Below, piece after piece: positions 39,408-47,428 of a stretch of 64,000 nt of DNA; within the stretch, counting starts at the first letter, position 1, and each line of letters opens with the position of its first letter. The stretch comes from Pseudomonas oryzae (GTDB taxonomy: Bacteria > Pseudomonadota > Gammaproteobacteria > Pseudomonadales > Pseudomonadaceae): NCBI RefSeq assembly GCF_900104805.1, contig NZ_LT629751.1, positions 3,391,001-3,455,000 of the forward strand, read 5' to 3'. A program made the translations under genes and the position numbers. Under the pieces are notes generated by a model. The model saw only the letters and a list, made by a program, of their open reading frames with translations, was not told where the DNA came from and did not search any database.

Positions 39408-39724
39408 CGACCCTGACCGAGAATTTTGTGAGTGGAACGACAGCCGTGAGCGACAACGCCAACCTGAAACAGCACCTCATCGCCCCCAGCGAGGAGCGGC
39501 AGACCCTGCGCGACAGCGTGGAGCAGGCCCTGCACAACTACTTCGCCCACCTCGACGGCCAGCCGGTGACCGACGTCTACAATCTGGTGCTGTCGGAAGT
39601 GGAGGCGCCGCTGCTGGAGACCGTGATGCGCTACGTCAAGGGCAACCAGACCAAGGCCTCCGAGCTGCTCGGCCTGAACCGCGGCACCCTGCGCAAGAAG
39701 CTCAAGCAGTACGACCTGCTGTAA
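39404..39724 (+). CDS. fis: Fis, DNA-bending nucleoid protein
   Basis: Protein of 106 residues with the Fis helix-turn-helix at the C-terminus ([28 protein letters not shown]). A variable N-terminus contains [20 protein letters not shown]. It controls stable RNA promoters, replication and recombination in a growth-dependent way. Translation is coupled with dusB by ATGA overlap; an in-frame GTG further downstream is a less likely start. A strong terminator follows 18 bases after the stop. Confidence 0.97.
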   Translation: MTTLTENFVSGTTAVSDNANLKQHLIAPSEERQTLRDSVEQALHNYFAHLDGQPVTDVYNLVLSEVEAPLLETVMRYVKGNQTKASELLGLNRGTLRKKLKQYDLL

Positions 39725-39742
39725 CCCGATCCGCTTGATCAG

Positions 39743-39768
39743 GGGAGCAGCCGGCCTGCTCCCTTTTT
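39743..39768 (+). terminator. Rho-independent terminator between fis and purH
   Basis: Stem gggagcag/ctgctccc (39743-39750 with 39756-39763), a 5-base loop and ttttt. It lies 19 bases after fis and only 29 bases before the purH start. Confidence 0.88.
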
Positions 39769-39797
39769 CGTCCAATCCTGTCCTGATGGAATCCGAG

Positions 39798-41405
39798 ATG
39801 ACCGACCAGACCACCCGCCTTCCCGTCCGCCGCGCGCTGATCAGCGTGTCCGACAAGACCGGCGTCGTCGACTTCGCCCGCGAGCTCGCCGCCCTCGGCG
39901 TCGAGATCCTCTCCACTGGCGGCACCTTCAAGCTGCTGCGTGACAACGGCATCGCCGCCGTGGAAGTGGCCGACTACACCGGCTTCCCGGAAATGATGGA
40001 CGGCCGGGTGAAGACCCTGCATCCGAAGATCCACGGCGGCATCCTCGGCCGTCGCGACCTGGACGGCGCGGTGATGGCCGAGCACGGCATCAATCCGATC
40101 GACCTGGTGGCGGTCAACCTCTACCCGTTCGCCGCCACCGTGGCCAAGCCGGGCTGCACCCTGCCGGACGCCATCGAGAACATCGACATCGGCGGCCCGA
40201 CCATGGTCCGCTCGGCGGCGAAGAACCACAAGGACGTCGCCATCGTGGTCAACGCCGGCGACTACGCCGGCATCGTCGCGTCGCTGAAGGCTGGCGGCCT
40301 GACCTACGCCCAGCGCTTCGACCTGGCGCTCAAGGCCTTCGAGCACACCGCCGCCTACGACGGCATGATCGCCAACTACCTGGGCACCATCGACCAGGCC
40401 GCCGAGACCCTGTCCACCGAAGGCCGCAGCGAATTCCCGCGCACCTTCAACAGCCAGTTCGTCAAGGCCCAGGACATGCGCTACGGCGAGAACCCGCACC
40501 AGAGCGCGGCCTTCTACGTCGAGGCCAACCCGGCCGAAGCCTCCGTGGCCACCGCCAAGCAGCTGCAGGGCAAGGAGCTGTCGTTCAACAACGTGGCCGA
40601 CACCGACGCCGCCCTGGAGTGCGTGAAGAGCTTCACCAAGCCGGCCTGCGTGATCGTCAAGCACGCCAACCCGTGCGGCGTGGCCGTGGTCCCGGAAGCC
40701 GACGGCGGCATCCGCAAGGCCTACGACCTGGCCTACGCTACCGACAGCGAATCGGCCTTCGGCGGCATCATCGCCTTCAACCGCGAGCTGGACTTTGATA
40801 CCGCCAAGGCCATCGTCGAGCGCCAGTTCGTCGAGGTGATCATCGCCCCGAGCGTGTCCGCCGAGGCCCGCGAGGTGGTCGCCGCCAAGGCCAACGTGCG
40901 CCTGCTCGAGTGCGGCCAGTGGCCGGCCGAACGCATCGGCGGCCTGGACTACAAGCGCGTCAACGGCGGCCTGCTGGTGCAGAGCCGCGACATCGGCATG
41001 ATCAGCGAGGCCGATCTGAAGGTGGTGACCCAGCGCGCGCCGAGCGAGCAGGAACTGCACGACCTGATCTTCGCCTGGAAGGTGGCCAAGTTCGTCAAGT
41101 CCAACGCCATCGTCTATGCCAAGAACCGCCAGACCGTCGGCGTCGGCGCCGGCCAGATGAGCCGCGTCAACTCCGCGCGCATCGCCGCGATCAAGGCCGA
41201 GCACGCCGGCCTGGAAGTGAAGGGTGCGGTGATGGCGAGCGACGCCTTCTTCCCGTTCCGCGACGGCATCGACAACGCCGCCAAGGCCGGCATCACCGCG
41301 GTGATCCAGCCGGGTGGCTCGATGCGCGACGCCGAGGTGATCGCCGCCGCCGACGAGGCCGGCATCGCCATGGTGTTCACCGGCATGCGCCACTTCCGCC
41401 ACTGA
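39798..41405 (+). CDS. purH: PurH, bifunctional AICAR formyltransferase / IMP cyclohydrolase
   Basis: Enzyme of 535 residues performing the last two steps of IMP synthesis. The N-terminal cyclohydrolase (MGS-like) domain includes [33 protein letters not shown] and [13 protein letters not shown]. The C-terminal transformylase domain has the Lys-His active site in [13 protein letters not shown] and later [12 protein letters not shown] chose the ATG at 39798 ([12 protein letters not shown]), with GGAA at a plausible distance; an ATG four codons upstream is possible. AICAR released by HisF/HisH is a substrate. Because a terminator lies 29 bases before it, the promoter must sit inside fis or depend on read-through. 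Confidence 0.97.
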   Translation: MTDQTTRLPVRRALISVSDKTGVVDFARELAALGVEILSTGGTFKLLRDNGIAAVEVADYTGFPEMMDGRVKTLHPKIHGGILGRRDLDGAVMAEHGINPIDLVAVNLYPFAATVAKPGCTLPDAIENIDIGGPTMVRSAAKNHKDVAIVVNAGDYAGIVASLKAGGLTYAQRFDLALKAFEHTAAYDGMIANYLGTIDQAAETLSTEGRSEFPRTFNSQFVKAQDMRYGENPHQSAAFYVEANPAEASVATAKQLQGKELSFNNVADTDAALECVKSFTKPACVIVKHANPCGVAVVPEADGGIRKAYDLAYATDSESAFGGIIAFNRELDFDTAKAIVERQFVEVIIAPSVSAEAREVVAAKANVRLLECGQWPAERIGGLDYKRVNGGLLVQSRDIGMISEADLKVVTQRAPSEQELHDLIFAWKVAKFVKSNAIVYAKNRQTVGVGAGQMSRVNSARIAAIKAEHAGLEVKGAVMASDAFFPFRDGIDNAAKAGITAVIQPGGSMRDAEVIAAADEAGIAMVFTGMRHFRH

Positions 41406-41421
41406 GGTCGGCCGCACTGTA

Positions 41422-41516
41422 ACCGGCATCTGCTGCGTTGCCCCGGACTCCGCCAATGCTCATTGCCAGTAGGCAACTGCGCTTGTCGAAGCCCGGGGCG
41501 CCTTGCATCTACCGGC
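41422..41516. repeat. Imperfect long palindrome in the purH-purD spacer
   Basis: Left arm ccggcatctgctgcgttgcc (41423-41442) continuing ccgg, and right arm cccggggcgccttgcatcta (41492-41511) continuing ccgg, are imperfectly complementary across about 95 bases. It looks like a dispersed Pseudomonas intergenic repeat rather than a gene; an open frame through it is not convincing. Confidence 0.45.
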
Positions 41517-41522
41517 TCCATT

Positions 41523-41549
41523 GCGACCTCGTACCCGGTCGCCTTTTTT
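41523..41549 (+). terminator. Rho-independent terminator of purH
   Basis: Stem gcgacc/ggtcgc (41523-41528 with 41537-41542), an 8-base loop, one C and six T. It is followed immediately by the repeat at 41550. Confidence 0.75.
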
Positions 41550-41584
41550 CGTAGGGTAGAAAACCGCGCAGCGTTTTCCACCGC
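41550..41584. repeat. Partial copy of the 27741-type palindromic element before purD
   Basis: The 35 bases beginning cgtagggtagaaaac match 27741-27777 apart from two single-base gaps and one substitution. They form a hairpin ggtagaaaac/gttttccacc with one mismatch (41555-41582). A second small hairpin, tggacc/ggtcca, follows at 41585-41599, but the right terminal accctacg is absent. No flanking direct repeat is seen. Confidence 0.75.
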
Positions 41585-41618
41585 TGGACCCCAGGTCCAC
41601 CTCCCCGAGGAGAGCAAC

Positions 41619-42911
41619 ATGAACGTACTGATCATCGGCAGCGGCGGCCGCGAGCACGCCCTGGCCTGGAAAGTGGCGCAGGATCCGCGCGTCGAGAAGG
41701 TGTTCGTCGCCCCCGGCAACGCCGGCACCGCCACCGAGGCCAAGTGCGAGAACGTCGCCATCGGCGTGCTGGAGCTCGAGCGCCTGGCCGACTTCGCCGC
41801 CGCCAACGTGCAGCTGACCATCGTCGGCCCCGAGGCGCCGCTGGTCGCCGGCGTGGTCGACCTGTTCCGCTCGCGCGGCCTGGACATCTTCGGCCCGACC
41901 GCCGGCGCCGCCCAGCTGGAAGGCTCCAAGGCCTTCACCAAGGACTTCCTCGCCCGCCACGCCATCCCCACCGCCGCCTACCGGAACTTCACCGAGGTCG
42001 AGCCGGCGCTGGCCTATCTGCGCGAGCAGGGTGCGCCGATCGTGGTCAAGGCCGACGGCCTGGCCGCCGGCAAGGGCGTGATCGTCGCCATGACCCTCGA
42101 GGAAGCCGAGGAAGCGGTGCGCGACATGCTCTCCGGCAACGCCTTCGGCGATGCCGGCGCGCGCGTGGTGGTCGAGGAGTTCCTCGACGGCGAGGAAGCC
42201 TCGTTCATCGTCATGGTCGACGGCGAGCACGTGCTGCCGATGGCCACCAGCCAGGACCACAAGCGCGTCGGCGACGGCGACAGCGGCCCGAACACCGGCG
42301 GCATGGGCGCCTACTCGCCGGCCCCGGTGGTCACCCCGGCGGTGCACCAGCGGGTGATGGACGAGATCATCTACCCGACCGTGCGCGGCATGGCGGCCGA
42401 GGGCAACGTCTACACCGGCTTCCTGTACGCCGGCCTGATGATCGACAAGAGCGGCGCGCCCAAGGTCATCGAGTTCAACTGCCGTTTCGGCGACCCGGAA
42501 ACCCAGCCGATCATGGTCCGCTTGGAGTCCTCGCTGGTCCTGCTGGTCGAGGCCGCCCTGGCCAAGGCGCTGGACAAGGTCGAGGCGACCTGGGATCCGC
42601 GTCCCACCGTGGGCGTGGTGCTGGCCGCCGGCGGCTACCCGAGCGACTACGCCAAGGGCGACGTGATCGAGGGTCTGGCCGAGGCGGCGAAGATCGACGG
42701 CAAGGTGTTCCACGCCGGCACCGCGCTGAACGCCCAGGGCCAGGTGGTCACCGCCGGCGGCCGCGTGCTGTGCGCCACCGCCATCGGTTCGAGCGTGTCG
42801 AACGCCCAGCAGCAGGCCTATCGCCTGGCCGAGCAGATCCGCTGGAACGGCATGTTCTACCGCAAGGACATCGGCTACCGCGCCATCGCCCGCGAGCGCG
42901 GCGAGGACTGA
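41619..42911 (+). CDS. purD: PurD, phosphoribosylamine-glycine ligase
   Basis: ATP-grasp enzyme of 430 residues in purine synthesis. It starts [20 protein letters not shown], a signature of PurD. The ATP-grasp core has [19 protein letters not shown] and [14 protein letters not shown], with [14 protein letters not shown] and [12 protein letters not shown] for substrate and magnesium. GAGGAG precedes the ATG. The open frame extends upstream through repeats but has no coding character there. The retS-like gene follows after 163 bases. Confidence 0.98.
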   Translation: MNVLIIGSGGREHALAWKVAQDPRVEKVFVAPGNAGTATEAKCENVAIGVLELERLADFAAANVQLTIVGPEAPLVAGVVDLFRSRGLDIFGPTAGAAQLEGSKAFTKDFLARHAIPTAAYRNFTEVEPALAYLREQGAPIVVKADGLAAGKGVIVAMTLEEAEEAVRDMLSGNAFGDAGARVVVEEFLDGEEASFIVMVDGEHVLPMATSQDHKRVGDGDSGPNTGGMGAYSPAPVVTPAVHQRVMDEIIYPTVRGMAAEGNVYTGFLYAGLMIDKSGAPKVIEFNCRFGDPETQPIMVRLESSLVLLVEAALAKALDKVEATWDPRPTVGVVLAAGGYPSDYAKGDVIEGLAEAAKIDGKVFHAGTALNAQGQVVTAGGRVLCATAIGSSVSNAQQQAYRLAEQIRWNGMFYRKDIGYRAIARERGED

Positions 42912-42919
42912 TGCCCGCG

Positions 42920-42949
42920 GCGCCGGCCCCGCTGCAGCGGGGCCGGCGC
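42920..42949 (+). terminator. 30-base perfect palindrome downstream of purD
   Basis: The sequence is fully self-complementary over 30 bases (gcgccggccccgct gc agcggggccggcgc, spaces mark the centre). It starts 8 bases after purD. No T tract follows (tcctcccg), so the function may be RNA 3'-end protection or Rho-assisted stopping. Confidence 0.6.
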
Positions 42950-43035
42950 TCCTCCCGCCGGTCAGGCCGCGGCTGACTCGGCACGGCGCTTCCTGTATAT
43001 TTTTTGACCAGAAGCGCTTCCCCTTCCCATGCTCC

Positions 43036-43041
43036 TATAAT
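43036..43041 (+). promoter_or_regulatory. -10 element upstream of the retS-like gene
   Basis: A perfect TATAAT 33 bases before the GTG start. TTGACC at 43004-43009 is 26 bases away, too far to be its -35. A second, weaker candidate (tatatt at 42996-43001) lies upstream. Confidence 0.45.
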
Positions 43042-43074
43042 TCGTCCACCTCACCCAGATAGGGATGCCTGAAC

Positions 43075-45078
43075 GTGCGCTGGCCTCGGATTGCCGTCAC
43101 CCTGGTTGCCAGCCTGCTGCTGGCACTGCCCGCTGTTGCCCTGCTGCTGCTCGAACACGCCGCCGGCGCGCGCGCCTGGTTGCCGGCCGGCCTGGATGCC
43201 AACCTGCTGCTCGGCGTCCTGGGCGGGGGCCTGCTGATGCTCGCGGTCTATCACCTGATGCATTTCGGCCATGCCCGCGAGCGGGGCAACCTGCTGCTCG
43301 GCGTGCTCGCCGGCCTGCCGCTGGCACTCGCCGCCGGCGGTCTCTGGCCACCGCTGTCGGCCAGCGCTGACGCCGCCCTGCTCGGCGGCGGCCTGCTCGC
43401 CCTGTTCCTCGCCTCGCTGGTCCTGCGCGAGCGCCAGCATCAGCGCACCCTCGAACGGGTCAGCTCCAGCCACGCCGAGGCCGCCAGCCGCGCCGAGCTG
43501 GAAGGCAAGGCCAAGTTCCTCGCGCGCATCAGCCACGAGATCCGCACGCCGATGAACGGCGTGCTGGGCATGACCGAGCTGCTCCTCGACACGCCGCTGT
43601 CGGCCAAGCAGCGCGACTACGTGCAGACCATCCACAGCGCCGGCAACGAGCTGCTGCTGCTGATCAACGAGATCCTCGACATCTCCGCCCTGGAGTCCGG
43701 CGAGATCGAGCTGGAGCACGTGCAGTTCGACCTGCACGCGCTGGTCGACGAATGCCTGGACATCTTCCGCGCCCGCGCCGAGCAGCAGGGCGTCGAGCTG
43801 ATCGGCTTCGTCCCGCCGCAGGTGCCGCGCACCATCAGCGGCGATCCGGCACGCCTGCGCCAGGCCCTGCTCAACCTGCTCGACCATGCCTTCCGCCATA
43901 CCGACGAGGGCGAGGTGATGCTGATCGCCGCGCTGGATCGCGAGCAGCCCCAGCCGCGCCTGCGCCTGGCCGTGCAGGACAGCGGCCGGCCGCTGAGCAG
44001 CGCCGACCGCGCCGAGCTGCTCGGCAGCCGCCAGCTGAGCCGCGACTACCTCGAGCAGACCCAGCCCGACGGCCGCCTCGGCCTGCTGATCAGCCGCGAG
44101 CTGGTCGGCCTGATGCATGGCGAGTTCGGCATCGAGAGTGGCAACCAGCAGGGCAACACCCTGTGGCTCAGCCTGCCGCTGGACAGCGCCAGCCTGACCC
44201 CGACGGCCTTCCCCGCCGAGCTGCAGCTGCGCGAGGCGCGGGTGCTGGTGGTCGACGACAACGAGACCTGCCGCAAGGTGCTGCTGCAGCAGTGCGCGAG
44301 CTGGGGCCTGCAGGCCAGCAGCGCGGCCTCCGGTGCCGAGGCGCTGGCCCTGCTGCGCACCAAGGCCAACCTGCGCGAGTACTTCGACGCGGTGCTGCTC
44401 GACTACGACATGCCGGGCATGAACGGCCTGCAGCTGGCCGCCAAGATCAAGGCCGACCCCTTCCTCAACCACGACCTGCTGCTGATCATGCTCGGCGGGC
44501 AGAGTCAGGCGCCGAGCAAGCTGGTGGCGCGCAACGCCGGCATCAGCCGCATCCTCGCCAAGCCGGTGGCCGGCTACACGCTCAAGGCCACCCTCGCCGA
44601 GGAGCTCGGCCGCAGCCGCCGTCCGCTCACCCCGGGCAGCCAGCGCCAGCCGCCGGCGCTGGCGGTACCGGCCGACTTCCGCGTGCTGGTGGCCGAGGAC
44701 AACAGCATCTCCACCAAGGTCATCCAGGGCATGCTCGGCAAGCTCGACCTGGTGCCGGATCTGGTCAGCAACGGCCGCGACGCCCTGCGCGCCATGCAGA
44801 CCAAGCAGTACGACCTGGTGCTGATGGACTGCGAGATGCCGGTGCTCGACGGCTTCCGCGCCACCGAGCAGCTGCGCGCCTGGGAGACCGCCGGCCAGCG
44901 CCCGCACACCCCGGTGGTGGCGATGACCGCGCACATTCTCGAGGAACACAAGGAGCGCGCGCTCAGGGTCGGCATGGACGGCCACGTGGCCAAGCCGGTG
45001 GAGCTGTCGCAGCTGCGCGCGCTGGTCGAGCACTGGATCGCCCACAAGGAGCAGCGCAGCCGCGTGGCGCAGCCGTAG
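43075..45078 (+). CDS. retS: RetS-like hybrid sensor with truncated sensory region
   Basis: Hybrid histidine kinase of 667 residues starting with GTG. Four membrane segments lie within residues 5-112. The HisKA domain carries His154 in ARISHEIRTPMNGVLGM, followed by a HATPase domain and two receiver domains with Asp443 (VLLDYDMPGMNG) and Asp585 (LVLMDCEMPVLDG). Sequence after residue 140 and position after purH-purD match Pseudomonas RetS, which binds and inhibits GacS. That protein is about 940 residues, with a periplasmic 7TMR-DISMED2 domain and seven helices; both are absent or reduced here, and the 163-base spacer leaves no room for them. The ATP lid looks degenerate (LLDHAFRHT, DSGRPLS, DGRLGLLIS). 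Confidence 0.85.
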   Translation: MRWPRIAVTLVASLLLALPAVALLLLEHAAGARAWLPAGLDANLLLGVLGGGLLMLAVYHLMHFGHARERGNLLLGVLAGLPLALAAGGLWPPLSASADAALLGGGLLALFLASLVLRERQHQRTLERVSSSHAEAASRAELEGKAKFLARISHEIRTPMNGVLGMTELLLDTPLSAKQRDYVQTIHSAGNELLLLINEILDISALESGEIELEHVQFDLHALVDECLDIFRARAEQQGVELIGFVPPQVPRTISGDPARLRQALLNLLDHAFRHTDEGEVMLIAALDREQPQPRLRLAVQDSGRPLSSADRAELLGSRQLSRDYLEQTQPDGRLGLLISRELVGLMHGEFGIESGNQQGNTLWLSLPLDSASLTPTAFPAELQLREARVLVVDDNETCRKVLLQQCASWGLQASSAASGAEALALLRTKANLREYFDAVLLDYDMPGMNGLQLAAKIKADPFLNHDLLLIMLGGQSQAPSKLVARNAGISRILAKPVAGYTLKATLAEELGRSRRPLTPGSQRQPPALAVPADFRVLVAEDNSISTKVIQGMLGKLDLVPDLVSNGRDALRAMQTKQYDLVLMDCEMPVLDGFRATEQLRAWETAGQRPHTPVVAMTAHILEEHKERALRVGMDGHVAKPVELSQLRALVEHWIAHKEQRSRVAQP

Positions 45079-45081
45079 TGA

Positions 45082-45975
45082 TCAGGCGGCCAGCAGCATC
45101 CACAGCGGCAGGCTGAACACCGCCAGCGCGGTGGAGAGGAATACCTCGGAGCCGAGGGTGCGGTTGTCCTCGGCGGTGCTGGCGAAGGCCAGCACGTTGA
45201 CCCCGGTCGGCCCGGCCGCCATCAGCAGCAGCACGCTGCGCGCCACCTCGCCGAGGCCGAGCAGGCCGGCGCACCACCAGACCAGCGCCGGGAACGCCAG
45301 CAGCTTGACCGCGGTGAGGGCGAACACCGCCGGCGCCGGATGGAAGCGGTAGCGGCACAGGCCCATGCCCAGCACCATCAGCGCGCAGGGCAGCGCGGCC
45401 TGCGCCAGCCAGTCGGCAACCTTCCACAACATGCCGGGCAGCGGCAGGTCGAGGGCGTTGACCAGCGCGCCGAGCAGCAGGCCGTTGATCACCGGATTGA
45501 ACAGGTTCTTCACCAGGCTGCGCGCATCCAGGCGGCTGCCGGTGCCCAGCGCCACGTACAGCGAGTGCAGGCTGAACAGCACCAGGCTGTGGAACACCAG
45601 CACGGCGAACACGTAGACCAGCTTGTCGGCGCCAAGCAGGGTGGTCACCAGCGGGATGCCGATCAGCACGTTGTTCGAGTAGGCGGCGGCCAGGCCGTAG
45701 GGGCTGGCGCCGCCGCGCTGGCGGTGGCTCCACCAGTTGACCAGCGCGAACACCAGCAGTACCGGCAGGAAGTAGGCCAGCAGCAGGCTGGGCGCCAGGC
45801 CCTCGCCGAGATCGGCGCGGGCGATGCCGGTGAACAGCAGGGTCGGCATGAACAGCTTGAAGGTCATGGTCGACAGCCCGGCCACCGCCTCGCCGGCCAG
45901 CCAGCCGCGCCAGCACAGCAGGTAGCCGAGGCCGACCAGCAGGAAGATCGGCACTATGGCCTGAAACGCGATCAT
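45082..45975 (-). CDS. AEC-family auxin-efflux-carrier-like permease
   Basis: Membrane protein of 297 residues with about ten helices of the AEC/BASS fold. FQAIVPIFLLVGLGYLLCWR opens it, SNNVLIGIPLV is the crossover motif of the first repeat, and AAGPTGVNVLAFAS that of the second. Bacterial members export or import carboxylates such as malate or malonate; the substrate is unknown. AAGGAG lies nine bases before the ATG at 45975. Its stop is three bases from the retS-like stop on the opposite strand, with no room for a terminator between them. Confidence 0.88.
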   Translation of the reverse strand: MIAFQAIVPIFLLVGLGYLLCWRGWLAGEAVAGLSTMTFKLFMPTLLFTGIARADLGEGLAPSLLLAYFLPVLLVFALVNWWSHRQRGGASPYGLAAAYSNNVLIGIPLVTTLLGADKLVYVFAVLVFHSLVLFSLHSLYVALGTGSRLDARSLVKNLFNPVINGLLLGALVNALDLPLPGMLWKVADWLAQAALPCALMVLGMGLCRYRFHPAPAVFALTAVKLLAFPALVWWCAGLLGLGEVARSVLLLMAAGPTGVNVLAFASTAEDNRTLGSEVFLSTALAVFSLPLWMLLAA

Positions 45976-46083
45976 CGGCGCAGACTCCTTGCGCAGCCAA
46001 TGGCAGAGGTCCGCCGGCGGATTTCCCGCGGCGGGCGGCACAGGATACGCCGCCCGCTCGTCGCCTGGCGATGGCCGCCGCCG

Positions 46084-46551
46084 TCAGTCGACCAGGCGCA
46101 GGGTGCCCTTCATCAGCGCGGCATGGCCGGGGAAGGTGCAGAAGAACAGGTACTGCTCGTCGGCCCGCAGGCGGCTGACCGGGAAGGTCACCGAGGCCGA
46201 CTCGCCGCCGCCGATCACCGGAGTGGCGGCGATCACCCGCGCGTCGCCCGGGCGGGTGAAGCTGTGCGCCAGACCGCCGACCAGGCCGGCGCTGTTGACC
46301 CCCTGCTGGTCGGCGGCGCGCGCCAGCACCCAGTTGTGGCCCATCAGGGTCTTTTCCAGCGTGCCGGTGTGGTGCAGGTTGACGGTGAACTCCCGGCAGC
46401 TGCGGCTGACTTCGATGCGGTGCACATTGAAGGCGATCCGGTCGCTGGCCTCGATATCGACGCTGCAGTCCGCCGCCCACGACAACGGACTGAGCAGGGC
46501 CAGCAGGCCGGCGACTAGGGTTGGGCGGCTCAAACGGGGCTTCCTCGGCAT
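46084..46551 (-). CDS. azu: Azurin, blue copper protein
   Basis: Periplasmic type 1 copper protein of 155 residues with a signal peptide ending near SPLSWA. Copper ligands are the histidine in LMGHNWV and the Cys, His and Met in FFCTFPGHAALMKG. The structural disulfide cysteines are in DCSVDIE and SRSCREF. It is an electron donor in denitrification or oxidase pathways. It stands alone, about 110 bases from the AEC permease and divergent from a short ORF. No strong ribosome-binding site is visible. Confidence 0.95.
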   Translation of the reverse strand: MPRKPRLSRPTLVAGLLALLSPLSWAADCSVDIEASDRIAFNVHRIEVSRSCREFTVNLHHTGTLEKTLMGHNWVLARAADQQGVNSAGLVGGLAHSFTRPGDARVIAATPVIGGGESASVTFPVSRLRADEQYLFFCTFPGHAALMKGTLRLVD

Positions 46552-46697
46552 TGGCGATGACTACCCCCCTGCGACCGTCATCCCGCCGGGCAAGTTCCAC
46601 CCGATGGTCGGCTATGCTGCCCATAGAGGGATTCAAACGGCGCCCGGCCAGCCGCCGCGCGACACTGGTGCCGGAATACCCACGGGAGGGCTCGACC

Positions 46698-46781
46698 ATG
46701 ACCATCCACGACTTTCTCGACCGCCTGTTCGCGGCCTACGCCGACTATGCCGGCGCGGTGTGCGGGGCCAGCGCCGACTAG
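46698..46781 (+). CDS. Putative 27-residue peptide
   Basis: A short frame, MTIHDFLDRLFAAYADYAGA followed by VCGASAD, begins at an ATG preceded by GGGAGGG about six to seven bases upstream, an unusually good Shine-Dalgarno site for this window. The first 20 residues would form an amphipathic helix, and there is one cysteine. It lies divergent from azurin and its stop overlaps the stop of the response regulator on the other strand by three bases. I do not recognise a family. It may be a real small protein, a leader peptide, or chance. Confidence 0.4.
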   Translation: MTIHDFLDRLFAAYADYAGAVCGASAD

Positions 46782-47425
46782 GACGCCTCGCCGCGCGGGG
46801 CGAGCGGATCGAGCAGCCCCGCCACGCAGGCCATGCCGACCAGGTCGGTGAGACGCTCGGCCTGCATGCGCTTCATCACCCGCGCGCGGTACAGGTCGAC
46901 GGTCTTCACGCTGATGTCGAGCTGCTCGGCGATCTCGCGGCTGGTGTAGCCCTGCACCAGCGGCAGCAGCACGTCGCGCTCGCGCGGGGTGAGGCTGTCC
47001 AGCCGCGCGCGCAGCGCCGCCGCGCCGCCCTCGCGGGCCAGCCGCTCGGCGTGGCGGCGCAGCGCCTGCTGCACGCTGTCGAGCAGCTGCTGCTCGTTGC
47101 ACGGTTTCTCAAGGAAGTCGCAGGCCCCCGACTTGAAGGCGCGCACCACGATCGGCACGTCGGCGTGGCCGCTGACGAAGATCACCGGCAGCTCGAGACC
47201 GCGCGCGCGCAGCTCCTCCTGCACGTTCAGCCCGCCCATGCCCGGCATGCGCACGTCGAGCAGCACGCAGGCCGGCCGCGTCGGGTCGCAGGCGGCGAGG
47301 AAGTCGCGGCCGTTGGTGAACGGCAGCGCCCTGAGCCCCACCGACTCGAGCAGCCACACGGTCGAATCGAGCATGCCCTGGTCGTCGTCGACCACGTACA
47401 CCACCTGTTCCTGCGCCACCACCAT
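46778..47425 (-). CDS. FixJ/LuxR-family response regulator
   Basis: Protein of 215 residues: receiver domain with the phosphate-accepting aspartate in CVLLDVRMPGMGGL, the conserved lysine in FLEKPCNEQQL, and a C-terminal LuxR-type helix-turn-helix (LTPRERDVLLPLVQGYTSRE and EIAEQLDISVKTVDLYRARV). AGGAG lies upstream of the ATG. It follows the sensor kinase by three bases and is its evident partner. Likely targets are the divergent acyl-CoA synthetase/ActP cluster, by position only. Confidence 0.92.
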   Translation of the reverse strand: MVVAQEQVVYVVDDDQGMLDSTVWLLESVGLRALPFTNGRDFLAACDPTRPACVLLDVRMPGMGGLNVQEELRARGLELPVIFVSGHADVPIVVRAFKSGACDFLEKPCNEQQLLDSVQQALRRHAERLAREGGAAALRARLDSLTPRERDVLLPLVQGYTSREIAEQLDISVKTVDLYRARVMKRMQAERLTDLVGMACVAGLLDPLAPRGEAS

Positions 47426-47428
47426 TGC

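Noticed and set aside
41463..41618. N-terminal extension of PurD through the purH-purD spacer
   Set aside because: The extension would translate a terminator and a palindromic repeat; [15 protein letters not shown] with GAGGAG is the standard PurD start.
41406..41618. A purine riboswitch before purD
   Set aside because: The spacer consists of an imperfect palindrome, a terminator and a repeat; no purine aptamer-like core was seen.
43004..43041. TTGACC and TATAAT upstream of the retS-like gene as one promoter
   Set aside because: The spacing of 26 bases is too long; only the -10 was kept as a candidate.
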